Source: Ga0074139 sp964515195 (GTDB taxonomy: Bacteria > Bdellovibrionota > Bdellovibrionia > Bdellovibrionales > Bdellovibrionaceae). Taken from it: DNA of 64,000 nt. The stretch is from positions 1 through 64,000 of the forward strand of contig CAZETK010000001.1 in NCBI GenBank assembly GCA_964515195.1. Direction: 5' to 3'. The translations under genes and the position numbers were made by a program. This document shows positions 53,051 to 61,051 of this stretch, piece after piece; position 1 is the stretch's first letter; each line of letters begins with the position of its first letter. Below the pieces are notes generated by a model. That model had not been told where the DNA came from and searched no databases. It saw only the letters and a list, made by a program, of their open reading frames with translations.

Positions 53051-53494
53051 TTACCAGTCTTTTCGCTCCCGGATGATCTTTCCATCTGAAGCGTTGACCG
53101 TGTATTCCATCTTTTTGCCGTCTTCCGTACCCTCAAACTCGTAGACCCAGCCTGACGCCAGGGATTTATCGAACTCCCACTCGCCCGTGATGGTTTTTCC
53201 CGCCTTCTTAAGCGAGTCCACTGCACCCGCCAATGGAACCCTGCCTTCGCCCGGGGTAAAGACATCTCCGGTTTGAGCCGCATCGCCCGAGGCCTCTTCG
53301 AGGGCGCCCTCACTGTTAAATTCGATTTCGATGGCGGTATTTTGTGGTGTCAGAACCTCGAACTCGTTTTCTTCTTCAGAAACGACTTTGGAATTGGGAA
53401 CAAGCTGGGCGATCTTCTCTTTGGAGGCCCAGACGTTTGAGCTTAATGTTAATGCTCCAATAATCAATAGTGACTTATGTAATCGACAATCCAG
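53051..53494 (-). CDS. Exported PepSY-like protein with apparent CTG start, 147 aa
   Basis: After a signal peptide (HKSLLIIGALTLSSNVWAS) the protein shows two PepSY-like units: ASKEKIAQLVPNSKVVSEEENEFEVLT...AIEIEFNSEGALEEAS and DSLKKAGKTITGEWEFDK...YTVNASDGKIIRER. The best start is a CTG codon (53494), because AAGGAGG lies six bases before it; there is no ATG, GTG or TTG in the right place. A longer frame reaches 53824 but the extra part does not look like protein. CTG starts are rare, so a mutation of ATG or TTG is possible. Function: periplasmic inhibitor or redox partner, as for other PepSY proteins. Confidence 0.7.
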   Translation of the reverse strand: MDCRLHKSLLIIGALTLSSNVWASKEKIAQLVPNSKVVSEEENEFEVLTPQNTAIEIEFNSEGALEEASGDAAQTGDVFTPGEGRVPLAGAVDSLKKAGKTITGEWEFDKSLASGWVYEFEGTEDGKKMEYTVNASDGKIIRERKDW

Positions 53495-53679
53495 GGGAAC
53501 CTCCTTATTGCTCTTAATGTCAACAGTATGAACCTTCGGCGATTCCGTGGCCATCTGTCTTCTAGCACTATATACATTCTGCTTTGTGTTCTTATTCATT
53601 TCGATTATGTCCCATTTAGAGGTGATCCATTTAGCAAGAGATGTTTCGTATCCAATATTCTTAGAGTTCATATTCCAGA

Positions 53680-53850
53680 ATGGGCCGACTGGCGGTTGAT
53701 AATTCAACCAAGGGGCAAGGCTTAGGAAAACTCCTATTGGTCGATGCGATGAAGTGGGTTCAATCTGCTTCTGCCGATGTTGGCGTTTACGCGCTTCTGG
53801 TCGATGCAAAGGATGATTCCGCAAAAACCTTCTATAAAAAGTATCTTTAA
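53680..53850 (+). pseudogene. Truncated GNAT acetyltransferase (TacT-like C-terminus)
   Basis: The frame encodes RLAVDNSTKGQGLGKLLLVD and then YALLVDAKDDSAKTFYKKYL. This is the CoA loop and last helix of the GNAT group that includes TacT-like toxins. The N-terminal half is missing, and the usual antitoxin gene was not found. Confidence 0.75.
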
Positions 53851-54142
53851 ACTTCCTATTCCCCTCGGATGACCAGAATAGCTAAGAATGACAACCGACA
53901 CACCTTTTCTTCAACCAACTTGATGATGCTGACAAATATTGTGCTATTTTGAACTCTAATCCCTAAATTGATGTCAACATCGGGTTGCTCACTTCAAACT
54001 ACTAGTATTCGGATATTTCCCGTGCTTTATCACTTTATGATGTATTGCCCTTTTGACAGGAGATCCACTCATGTCCATTGACAGCATCAACAGCGTGATC
54101 ACTTTCGCCTTCGTTGGGTTCTTCCCGATTCAAGGGGTAGAA

Positions 54143-54188
54143 GTAGTTCCGTAGTTCCGTAGAACCGTAGAACCGAACCCGTAGAACC
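54143..54188. repeat. 8-bp tandem repeat (GTAGTTCC/GTAGAACC)
   Basis: Units: GTAGTTCC twice, GTAGAACC twice, then GAACCC and a final GTAGAACC. The two unit types differ only by TT/AA. It lies about 120 bases from the end of the integrase fragment. Confidence 0.7.
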
Positions 54189-54276
54189 GTTTTGCTTTGG
54201 GATTTTCGAAAAAAAATTGGTCGGTTAACCTGTAAAAACGCTAACCGACCGTAACTCCTAGTATAATCAGTACCCG

Positions 54277-54293
54277 TGCTACTACATGCTACC
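54277..54293. repeat. TGCTACY pair next to integrase
   Basis: TGCTACT and TGCTACC occur 10 bases apart just beyond the stop of the integrase fragment. Three TGCTACC units with 11-base spacing lie near the tRNA-Pro end of the island (59225-59253). They may be arm-type sites of the integrase. Confidence 0.4.
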
Positions 54294-54306
54294 ACTTTTA
54301 AAGAGC

Positions 54307-54834
54307 CTATTTTTTCCACAGAGACACAACATTATCCAGGTTTTCCTCTATCTGAGGGACTTGGATATTAAGTGAATCAGTCGCTCCTTCAACGTCTTTT
54401 CCCGAAAGCCGTAAATAGCCCTGGGTTGTTTTCAAGGAGGAATGCCCAACAATCGCCATAACCTTAGATAAGGGAACGCCATTATTTAGCATCTGTGTAA
54501 TGAATGTGGCTCTTAGGTCGTGAAACTTTACCGGCGTAATACCGATTTCCTCGCAGAAGCCTTTTAATACTTGGGCTTGTTGTCCTTGGTCCCATTCCCA
54601 TAACCTGGGAAGGACAAATTCGGACTTGGCCGAGTATTTCAATTTAAGCTCTTCAAGGAATCTCCTGCATTCACCAGATATTGGATAAACCCGGTTCTTT
54701 GCTGTCTTCGTAGGTCCTTCGCCGTTTCTCTTCGTCCAAGCCTTGCTAATGTTGATCCTACCTGTAACAAGATCAACATCGGTCCAGCGTAGACTATAAA
54801 GCTCGCCGGAGCGCATAAGCGACCCGAGTTTTGA
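54307..54834 (-). pseudogene. Tyrosine integrase, catalytic domain only
   Basis: The catalytic residues are visible: Arg in MRSGELYSLRW, His-x-x-Arg in FHDLRATF, His in VGHSSLKTT and Tyr in GYLRLS. The N-terminal arm-binding and core-binding domains are missing, and the upstream end runs straight into DrmA-like sequence. Integration activity is unlikely. It marks a mobile element that ends at the tRNA-Pro gene. Confidence 0.85.
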
Positions 54835-54842
54835 GATACAGG

Positions 54843-55043
54843 AACCGTCTTTGCAAAGAATGAATCCTTACAAGTTACTCCTGGAACTGGGAATATATCT
54901 ACTGCATTCCTTCCGTAAAGTGCTTTAACTTGTTTCTGTGCGTGTCTTACTGTCGCAGTTGAAGCGATAATTTTGGCTTTTATTTTCTTGCCGCCAATCA
55001 TTCGTGATGAAAGTTCATCAACGGCAGTTTCATAAAGGCCAGC
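54843..55043 (-). pseudogene. Fragment of DISARM helicase DrmA
   Basis: The frame encodes GLYETAVDEL, then KAKIIASTATVRHAQKQV, ALYGRNAVDIFPVPG and DSFFAKTV. These motifs match the helicase core of DrmA as I know it. Both ends are missing. On one side it meets the integrase fragment, on the other the DrmD fragment in opposite direction. Confidence 0.7.
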
Positions 55044-55777
55044 CGCTTAAGGTCTTGTGGGAAAAGGAACTAGATAAGCAGTTTGTTGACGATAACTGGG
55101 CTGATCTTTCTGCTCGTGCGTTTGATGACCCAAAAGTCTTTTCAGCTTTCTATCATAATCTTAATTGGAACTCGATCACTTCAACTGACCCAGAGCTTTT
55201 CCAGGCACCATTCAGGTCAGGAATCAAGATTGAGCCATATCAGCTTGAACCACTTTGGAAAGCTCTTAAGCTTCCAAGGGTAAATCTTTTTATCGCCGAT
55301 GACGTGGGTCTTGGTAAAACTATTGAAGCAGGGTTGATTGCCAGGGAACTTCTTATTCGCAAAAAAGCAAAAGACATTGTGGTATTTGCGCCACCATCAA
55401 TGTTGTATCAATGGAAAGAGGAACTTGAAAATAGATTCGGTCTTGTCTTCGAAATCATGGACAAGAAATATATCGCTAAAATTCGTCAAGAACGTGGCTG
55501 GGCTGTAAATCCTTGGGAAACTCATTCACGCTTTTTAGTTTCGCACAGGATGTTAATTGACGATGAATTCACTTCTTTGCTTCGTGATTGGCTTACAGAG
55601 TTTAGAGGTCGTTCACTCTTAATCTTAGATGAAGCTCACCATGCTGCTCCAGCAAGTGATGGAGTCTATGCAGTAGAAAGTCAGTTTACAAAAGCAATAA
55701 GAGATTTATCTCCTAGGTTTGAACATAGATTGTTTCTTTCGGCTACTCCGCATAATGGACATCCAAATAGCTTTAAC
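55030..55777 (+). pseudogene. Fragment of DISARM SNF2-like helicase DrmD
   Basis: Encodes the first half of a SNF2 helicase: FRSGIKIEPYQLEPLWKALK, Walker A IADDVGLGKTIEAG, motif II ILDEAHHAAPAS, and motif III FLSATPHNGHPNSF. The segments NPWETHSRFLVSHRML and SPRFEHRLFLSATPHNGH are typical of DrmD. The N-terminus and everything after NSFN are missing. The next sequence is unrelated. So the DISARM-type system is not functional here. Confidence 0.75.
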
Positions 55778-56075
55778 CCGCGATCAAATTCTCAGTATCA
55801 TGATTTTTGCGAGCGACAATATGTTTGCCTTTCCGCTTCGTCTGGAACGAGCGCGACTAAGGAAAATGAGGCCATTGGTAAAAAGAATTGTTGGTTTAAA
55901 AAAGAGACTTGAAAGTGACTTGAATAAATCATTCAAACGCGACCACGCTATGTATACTCTGATTGGCTGGGATCAATTTATAGAATCCGTAAATAGGCTC
56001 GATCGCGCATCTGAAAAGTGGTCGCGAGATATTATTTCACCGACAATCGCAAAAGAAGCTGGGAGAACTGTATGA
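55767..56075 (+). pseudogene. C-terminal fragment of an unrecognised protein
   Basis: A frame of about 100 codons (LRLERARLRKMRPLVKRIVG, then KRDHAMYTLIGWDQFIESVN, end AKEAGRTV) directly follows the DrmD break. It is helix-rich and basic. The stop overlaps the next ATG in ATGA, so the original gene was coupled to the DUF4258-like gene. I do not recognise the family. Confidence 0.5.
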
Positions 56076-56341
56076 CTTTCACATCACATGCAGAAACAAG
56101 ATGCTCTCAAAGAGGTATTTCAATACAGTCTCTTCAACTCGTCTATAGATACGGTGAAGAGCGCCGCAGAGGCGGAGCAATTGAAATGTTAATTACGGAT
56201 CGTGCAGCGGCCAACGCAATTAGCGAACTGAAGAACGAAATAAAGCTGATTGAAAAGATGAAAAACAAATCCTTTGTTGTGGATGGAGAAACTGTAATCA
56301 CCACGTTTCACTCTTTCGAAAAGTGGAAGCGAGATTTGTAA
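56072..56341 (+). CDS. DUF4258-like small protein, 89 aa
   Basis: A small protein starting TFTSHAETRCSQRGIS, a His/Arg pattern like that of DUF4258 proteins, which are frequent in mobile elements and toxin-like operons. The rest is mixed helix/strand with a basic middle (YGEERRRGG) and ends FHSFEKWKRDL. The start overlaps the stop of the previous fragment (ATGA). The next gene starts at its stop codon. Both are probably one transcript. Toxin activity is possible but no antitoxin family is recognised. Confidence 0.65.
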   Translation: MTFTSHAETRCSQRGISIQSLQLVYRYGEERRRGGAIEMLITDRAAANAISELKNEIKLIEKMKNKSFVVDGETVITTFHSFEKWKRDL

Positions 56342-56616
56342 TGAATGCGTTTCAAGAATTAAAAAAAGTAGGAATAAAGTCCAAACGGACGCATGATTTT
56401 GGAGAGGTAATACCAATTTCAAGGAATCAAAAGGGAGATTGGTTTTTCTGCATAATGAACGGATTTCATAGCGATGATGAAAGAATATTTTTGCCGCTCA
56501 GCCAATTGCCGATTCTCAAGGAGACCCTTAATAAATATCAGTTGCAAGACAACGAGCTTCGACTTCTCGGAGGAAGAGTTTTTATTGGTCAGAATGGCGT
56601 GTTTCGTAAGAAATAG
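56341..56616 (+). CDS. Small protein of unknown function, 91 aa
   Basis: Starts at ATG 56341, one base before the end of the DUF4258-like stop codon (TAATG). It is a compact alpha/beta protein with EVIPISRNQKGDWFFCIMNGF and GGRVFIGQNGVFRKK. No family recognised. Co-translated with the DUF4258-like gene; the pair could be toxin and antitoxin, or a two-part accessory unit. Evidence for either is positional only. Confidence 0.6.
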   Translation: MNAFQELKKVGIKSKRTHDFGEVIPISRNQKGDWFFCIMNGFHSDDERIFLPLSQLPILKETLNKYQLQDNELRLLGGRVFIGQNGVFRKK

Positions 56617-56771
56617 CTTGGCAGAAAGGACCAGCGAAGTAATATCTATCCCTAAGTAAGTTTTCTGAAACCTATGGTAGCGTTCAAGTATGCCGGCGCA
56701 AAAATTACATGAGCCAGCTACTCGGTTCCGATATTGGTATTACTATTTCCTAGAATCAGCAGGATAAAATC
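56617..56771. other. Spacer, nothing recognised
   Basis: No gene is supported. It leads into the repeat copy A1. Confidence 0.5.
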
Positions 56772-56865
56772 TTTTAGCCTCCTCCGGGAAAACCGAAATA
56801 GGCTTCAATCAACCTTCAGAACTTGTTTGGAAGCTTGCTGAGCTTGATCCCAGCAAGCCTTTGAG
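56772..56865. repeat. Repeat A, copy 1 (decayed copy of small gene at 58.9 kb)
   Basis: About 85% like bases 58961-59055. The minus strand still reads ACWDQAQQASKQVLKVD but a lost G causes a stop and frameshift, whereas copy 2 lies inside an intact small gene. Confidence 0.85.
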
Positions 56866-56866
56866 T

Positions 56867-56898
56867 TCTCAATTAAAATTAAACAGGTACCTGAATTT
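56867..56898. repeat. Repeat B, copy 1
   Basis: 32 bases beginning TCTCAATTAAAATTAAACAG, identical but for one base to 59304-59335 near tRNA-Pro. It follows repeat A directly, so A1-B1 looks like a deleted copy of the A2-to-B2 region. Confidence 0.85.
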
Positions 56899-57101
56899 CA
56901 GCTGCAAGAAATTTAATTCTGAAAGAAGACCGTATGTCTTCTGCCTATTGGCAAAACAGAAGTTCTAAAGGTTATTATTAGAAATATTACTGTCTTTCAA
57001 CAAAATATTGTCGGCTCTAAATTTGCAGATTTCATCACGAGGCTGGAATTACTTGGCTTCCAATATTTGGAAGAGGAAATTATCACTACTGAGGTAGGAA
57101 G
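56899..57101. other. Spacer with an unassigned open frame
   Basis: A frame beginning after a stop (KKTVCLLPIGKTEVLKVI) runs through this spacer and past the histidine kinase start in another frame. It has no start codon and is not recognised, so it may be a fragment. The kinase ribosome-binding site (GAGGTAGGAAG) lies at its end. Confidence 0.4.
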
Positions 57102-58400
57102 ATGGCGAAGCAGTTCGATGAAACCTTTCAATCTAAAAGCAGAAAGCCTGATGTTTCAAAGGCAGTGCCCGCTGATGCGGATTGCGCAAAGATTTTAAAG
57201 TCTCAAAAAAATAAAATCATTTATTTGTTCCAAGACGAAGTCAGAAAACAAGTGCCAGGTGCTTTTGATAAAGACTCAAGTGTGATCATTAACTCATTAC
57301 CAAAGTTTTTGGACTTATTAAGTGAAGCACTTGCCTGCGGTGCAAAAGTCGAAGAGGCCTATGAAATTTCTAAGATTTGCGAAGTGCACGGAAAGCAAAG
57401 AGCCTCACTTTCTAATTATACACTGGAGCAAGTCTTATTCGAATACGCAATTTTAAGACGAATTCTTCTTTCAGTTCTCCGAGAAGGAGCAGAGATCACA
57501 GTTGAAGAATCTGATGTGATCCATGAGGCCATTCAAGAAGGCATGATTCAAGCGGGGTCAGAATTCACAAAAACTCACACCAAAGTTCGTGAGCAATTTG
57601 AATCAGAGATCAAAGCGCGCCTCGCAGAGCTTAATGCCGTTAAAATCAAGGGAGCTGTCGCTGTCAATATGGATGTCACCGAAGCAAGAAAAGTCCAGCA
57701 GACATTAAGTGCGAAGAACAAAGAACTAGATCGCTTTGCGGCCATCGCAGCCCATGATTTAAAATCACCTCTCAATTCTATCACGCAATTTACTGAGCTT
57801 CTTGCTGATCAGTACAGAGGCCGTTTTGATGAGGAGGCCGATCAGTATTTTGACTTTATTGTGAATGCTGGCCGCAGAATGAAAGATTTAATTGATAACT
57901 TGCTTGAGTTTTCTCGCGCTGGAGTGATTGACAAAGAAAAGCTCGTGCCAATTAATACACTTGAAGTGATTAGTGCTGTTAGAAAAAATTTGCTTGCAGA
58001 AATTGAGCGAACTGATGCTCGTATTACATTTAATGCTAATTTGCCAAAAATAATGGGGAATGAATTCCAGGTCACTCAACTTTTTCAAAATCTCATCGCA
58101 AACGCCATTAAATTTCATAAGCCCCATCAACCTCCGCTCGTTCACATCAGTTTTTCAGATGTTGGAAAGTGTTGGCGATTTAAGGTCGAAGACCAAGGCA
58201 TCGGAATGGACCCTAAAAAGTCCGGAAAGATATTTGAAATCTTTAATAAGATTCACGGGCCGACTCAGCATGAAGGCTCGGGCATTGGTTTAGCTGTTTG
58301 TAAAAGAATTATTGAAGCTCATGGAGGACAGATCGACTTTGAATCTACACCAGAAGTTGGAACGGCTTTCTCATTTACCTTGCCGAAGGCCCCAGCATAA
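57102..58400 (+). CDS. Histidine kinase (RsbRD-N-like sensor + HisKA + HATPase), 432 aa
   Basis: A cytosolic two-component sensor without membrane segments. Residues 30-170 form a helical domain like RsbR/RsbT co-antagonist N-terminal regions (IIYLFQDEVRKQVPG...). Residues about 185-290 hold HisKA with the phospho-acceptor in AAIAAHDLKSPLNS (His near 219). The ATPase domain has the N box NLIANAIKFH, G1 DQGIGMDP and G2 GSGIGLAVCKRI. No partner response regulator lies nearby, so it is an orphan kinase. The next gene, a DUF305 membrane protein, starts 20 bases later and is likely co-transcribed. Confidence 0.92.
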   Translation: MAKQFDETFQSKSRKPDVSKAVPADADCAKILKSQKNKIIYLFQDEVRKQVPGAFDKDSSVIINSLPKFLDLLSEALACGAKVEEAYEISKICEVHGKQRASLSNYTLEQVLFEYAILRRILLSVLREGAEITVEESDVIHEAIQEGMIQAGSEFTKTHTKVREQFESEIKARLAELNAVKIKGAVAVNMDVTEARKVQQTLSAKNKELDRFAAIAAHDLKSPLNSITQFTELLADQYRGRFDEEADQYFDFIVNAGRRMKDLIDNLLEFSRAGVIDKEKLVPINTLEVISAVRKNLLAEIERTDARITFNANLPKIMGNEFQVTQLFQNLIANAIKFHKPHQPPLVHISFSDVGKCWRFKVEDQGIGMDPKKSGKIFEIFNKIHGPTQHEGSGIGLAVCKRIIEAHGGQIDFESTPEVGTAFSFTLPKAPA

Positions 58401-58420
58401 TTTTTGAAAGGAGTTTCACA

Positions 58421-58930
58421 ATGAATCACACTCAGACAATGGACATGCCGCTAGGTCGAAAATCCATGGAACATACTCATGAAAAGGATATTTCACCTTA
58501 TAAGAAGCTGTTTCTCATTAGCATTGTTCACTTCATTGTTATGTATGCTGTGATGTACACGATGGTTTATTCAGCTTCCGAAATTTTTCTAAATGTGAAC
58601 AACGTCTATATGACGGGTATGATGCTAGCTCCAATGGTCCTACTGATGCCACTAACGATGAAGATGATGTATCCAAATAAAAAGCTGAACTTGTCTATAT
58701 GGATTGGTTCAACAATTATATTTGTCGCTTTCTATATTTTCATGCGAACACAAGCTTTTGTCGGAGACAAGCAGTTCGTGCGCTCAATGATTCCTCACCA
58801 CTCCGGTGCTGTTTTGATGTGTCAAGAAGCGAACATCGCGGACGCAGAACTTAAAAATTTGTGCGACCAAATTATCAAAAGTCAAACTAGCGAAATTGAC
58901 CAGATGAAGAAAATTTTCAATCGGCTTTAA
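58421..58930 (+). CDS. DUF305 membrane protein, 169 aa
   Basis: An inner-membrane protein with three hydrophobic helices (about 30-50, 64-80, 92-110) and a C-terminal DUF305 domain: FVRSMIPHHSGAVLMCQEANIAD with the His pair, then CDQIIKSQTSEIDQMKKIF. DUF305 proteins are ferritin-like and often linked with copper or other metals. Many N-terminal His/Met residues (NHTQTMDMPLG, MEHTHEK) suggest metal binding. GAAAGGAG before ATG is a good site. It follows the histidine kinase, which may sense the same metal or stress. Confidence 0.9.
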   Translation: MNHTQTMDMPLGRKSMEHTHEKDISPYKKLFLISIVHFIVMYAVMYTMVYSASEIFLNVNNVYMTGMMLAPMVLLMPLTMKMMYPNKKLNLSIWIGSTIIFVAFYIFMRTQAFVGDKQFVRSMIPHHSGAVLMCQEANIADAELKNLCDQIIKSQTSEIDQMKKIFNRL

Positions 58931-58934
58931 AATA

Positions 58935-59138
58935 TTAATTTGAACATTGCTGTTTAAATTTTTTAGCCTCTTCCGGGAAAACAGAAATAGGCTTCCAATC
59001 AATTTTTAGAACTTGTTTGGAGGCTTGCTGAACCTGATTCCAGCAAGCCCTTGAGGAGCAATTCTCGATCTTGGACATGGAAAAACCAAACTCAAGCAGT
59101 GCTCCTGCAATTATTAATTTAATTAAAACATCATACAT
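58935..59138 (-). CDS. Small exported protein, 67 aa
   Basis: N-terminal hydrophobic segment (VLIKLIIAGALLEFG) then a short mature part with three cysteines (ENCSSRACWNQ and KQQCSN). GGAGG precedes the ATG and a hairpin lies directly upstream of it. No family recognised. A decayed copy (repeat A1) exists 2.2 kb away, which argues that this is a real gene carried by the element. It is convergent with the DUF305 gene (5-base gap). Confidence 0.7.
   Translation of the reverse strand: MYDVLIKLIIAGALLEFGFSMSKIENCSSRACWNQVQQASKQVLKIDWKPISVFPEEAKKFKQQCSN
58961..59055. repeat. Repeat A, copy 2
   Basis: Lies inside the 67-aa gene; see copy 1 at 56772-56865. Copy 2 has an uninterrupted frame. Confidence 0.85.
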
Positions 59139-59150
59139 AGTAAGCCTCCT

Positions 59151-59166
59151 CCGACATCTCTGTCGG
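59151..59166 (-). promoter_or_regulatory. Tetraloop hairpin beside the ribosome-binding site of the 67-aa gene
   Basis: On the minus strand CCGACA-GAGA-TGTCGG forms a GNRA-loop hairpin that ends right at AGGAGG, seven bases before the start codon. It may stabilise the mRNA 5' end or modulate ribosome access. Confidence 0.5.
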
Positions 59167-59224
59167 GATTAGTAGAAATAGTCCTTGTGGGCTTACGAAA
59201 TGACGGAGATGGAGCGTTTTATCG

Positions 59225-59253
59225 TGCTACCAACGTGCTACCGTTTTGCTACC
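59225..59253. repeat. Three TGCTACC repeats with 11-base spacing
   Basis: TGCTACC at 59225, 59236 and 59247. Similar units flank the integrase fragment at 54277-54293. Even helical spacing suggests protein binding sites, perhaps integrase arm sites. Confidence 0.5.
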
Positions 59254-59303
59254 AAAACTTGAAATGCACCGAAATTCTGCGAAATGCAGTCTGGGTTTCA
59301 CTT

Positions 59304-59335
59304 TCTCAATTAAAATTAAACAGGTATCTGAATTT
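59304..59335. repeat. Repeat B, copy 2
   Basis: Matches 56867-56898 at 31 of 32 bases. It lies 40 bases from the 3' end of tRNA-Pro. Confidence 0.85.
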
Positions 59336-59375
59336 TTTTGGGTTTTGAAGGTACTGATTTTTATAGAAGGAAAAA

Positions 59376-59452
<77 letters not shown>

Positions 59453-59546
59453 CCGTCAGATCAAAAACTGGACTTATATTGCACAAGACTGCATTTTAAC
59501 GCAAGTCTGATTGTGGGAATTTAAGGGACCTTCTACACTATTTTCC

Positions 59547-60215
59547 ATGGAACAGTTTCTTCAAACACTTCCTCGGCCTGTTCTCGTTTTCAGTGTCATC
59601 GTGATTGGGGTCTTCGTGGTCATGCTTCTGAGCCCTCCTCGAACTCTCTGTGACACGCAAAGGGAGCAAGTGGAAGAGACCCTTCCAGGTCTGACTAAGC
59701 CTCTTCGCCAGAACAAGCAAACCATGCCTCCTAAAATCATCGGTGCCCTTGATCGGTGCTATCAGGGGCGCTCAGCCGGGGCCTGTTACGATTACTTTCA
59801 GATTTTACGGGGTCTGGCCCAATTCGTGCTGACGGCCTCTTCTGAATGTCGAGCTGACATTTATGAGATATCTGATATTAAGAATCGTTTGCAAGAAGGG
59901 GTGCAGAATATGGTGCTCTTGGCTTGGGGAGACTATCCACCGGGGCCCGATGCGGCTGACCGTTTTGGCCCTCTACAAGATGCCGAGATTGCTTTGTTCT
60001 GCTACCTTAAGTCAGCCATGATTGCTGGAGTCGGCGAGACGGCATGGCATGAATTCCGAAAAAAAACCTCTGAGAAGCTTCCGGGAGAGAAAGTTGATCT
60101 CCCGAAAGATCCATCAGAGGTTATGAGGAAGCCCCGACCTGCCAATAAGGTTTTAAGCGAATTGGATATTTGGAATCGAAGCCTTTTTTCCGTCCGTTGT
60201 GAAAACTATCGCTAA
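59547..60215 (+). CDS. Hypothetical membrane-anchored protein, 222 aa
   Basis: One N-terminal transmembrane helix (VLVFSVIVIGVFVVMLL) is followed by a soluble helical domain with several cysteines (TLCDTQRE, DRCYQGRSAGACYDYF, SSECRAD, LFCYLKS, VRCENYR). The GACYDYFQILRGLAQF segment looks conserved, but I do not recognise a family. ATG 59547 is preferred to a GTG at 59511 because it places the helix correctly, though no strong box is seen. It begins right after the tRNA-Pro gene on the other strand. Function unknown. Confidence 0.7.
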   Translation: MEQFLQTLPRPVLVFSVIVIGVFVVMLLSPPRTLCDTQREQVEETLPGLTKPLRQNKQTMPPKIIGALDRCYQGRSAGACYDYFQILRGLAQFVLTASSECRADIYEISDIKNRLQEGVQNMVLLAWGDYPPGPDAADRFGPLQDAEIALFCYLKSAMIAGVGETAWHEFRKKTSEKLPGEKVDLPKDPSEVMRKPRPANKVLSELDIWNRSLFSVRCENYR

Positions 60216-60227
60216 TTAAGAGAGATT

Positions 60228-60419
60228 CTAAACGGAGGCTAACCAGATCGTAGCCCAATTTGAATCTTTCAAGCGCCCTAAAAAGCGAAACTCCGGGTCG
60301 TCGATTTTTGTAATTTCATAAAGACGATGTGAAACTGGTTGAATGATCCATTCATTTGGGTCAAGCCCGAATTGCAATAGTTGCCTATAGAGTTTTCTTA
60401 AACCATTTTGATTTTTCAT
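60228..60419 (-). CDS. Small hypothetical protein, 63 aa
   Basis: A 63-residue soluble protein (RKLYRQLLQFGLDPNEWIIQP, then RLYEITKIDDPEFRFLGRLKD). Composition is protein-like and the start follows GGGGATGG, a reasonable site. No family recognised. It is convergent with the membrane-anchored 222-aa gene. Confidence 0.55.
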   Translation of the reverse strand: MKNQNGLRKLYRQLLQFGLDPNEWIIQPVSHRLYEITKIDDPEFRFLGRLKDSNWATIWLASV

Positions 60420-60541
60420 TCCATCCCCCTAGTGTTGAAGAGCCTTAATTGCAGGGGGAGGGCCAAGTTCGGGACGCGTTAAAACGCAAACGGATCCTTT
60501 TTTGTTGTGAGAGTATTAAAATCTGCTTTAATTTCTTAGAA

Positions 60542-60946
60542 ATGAGAAAGAAAAAATATCTCTACGATTTCGTCATTCAAATCCTTCTTATTGGTGCGGT
60601 GATTATGCTGTTCCAAAAGAGTCCTAATAAAATTCAGGCCTCATTTTGGGCCAGCGCACTTTTTGTTATGATGCCTTTGTCGATGATGAGCCGCGAGTGG
60701 ATTCTCTTCCGATTTAGCAACAAAGTTTGGTGGGGAGCGGTTTTACAGTTTTGGCTTCTATTTGCGATCCCCATTATGACCATGCGGATTCTCCATCCCC
60801 GGGTCTCGTTGAGCGAGGTGACGCTGGGAGGAGTTCCCATCAATCTCTGGCATCAGCTATCGAATATCAGCTTCTTATTTTTAATGTCAGCCACGCTTTG
60901 GAGTTGGTGGTACTACCGTCAAAAAGAAAAAAGCTCAGGAAAATAA
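60542..60946 (+). CDS. Hypothetical inner-membrane protein, 134 aa
   Basis: Four hydrophobic helices (YDFVIQILLIGAVIMLF, FWASALFVMMPLSMM, GAVLQFWLLFAIPIMTM, ISFLFLMSATLWSWWYY) with a basic N-terminus and C-terminus. No family recognised. ATG 60542 is chosen over an earlier start because the upstream part lacks membrane character. It ends before a strong terminator. Confidence 0.7.
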   Translation: MRKKKYLYDFVIQILLIGAVIMLFQKSPNKIQASFWASALFVMMPLSMMSREWILFRFSNKVWWGAVLQFWLLFAIPIMTMRILHPRVSLSEVTLGGVPINLWHQLSNISFLFLMSATLWSWWYYRQKEKSSGK

Positions 60947-60970
60947 ACCTGAGCTTTTCGTTTTCTTGCT
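60929..60970 (+). terminator. Intrinsic terminator
   Basis: AAAAGCTCAGG pairs with CCTGAGCTTTT around an 8-base loop, then TTTTCGTTTTC. It overlaps the stop region of the 134-aa gene. Confidence 0.9.
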
Positions 60971-61051
60971 TAATTCAATTTAATCTTATGGATCTTAGAC
61001 GTGTATTAACTTCGAGCCTGAATAATTGTGATTATTGAGGCTCTAAAGCGT

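Noticed and set aside
53495..53824. N-terminal extension of the PepSY protein
   Set aside because: Composition is not protein-like and a perfect ribosome-binding site lies inside, at the CTG start.
54143..54188. Possible CRISPR array
   Set aside because: Units are only 8 bp and have no spacers of regular length.
54035..54319. Minus-strand open frame of 94 codons
   Set aside because: It covers the tandem repeat, ends in the integrase tail antisense and shows no family pattern.
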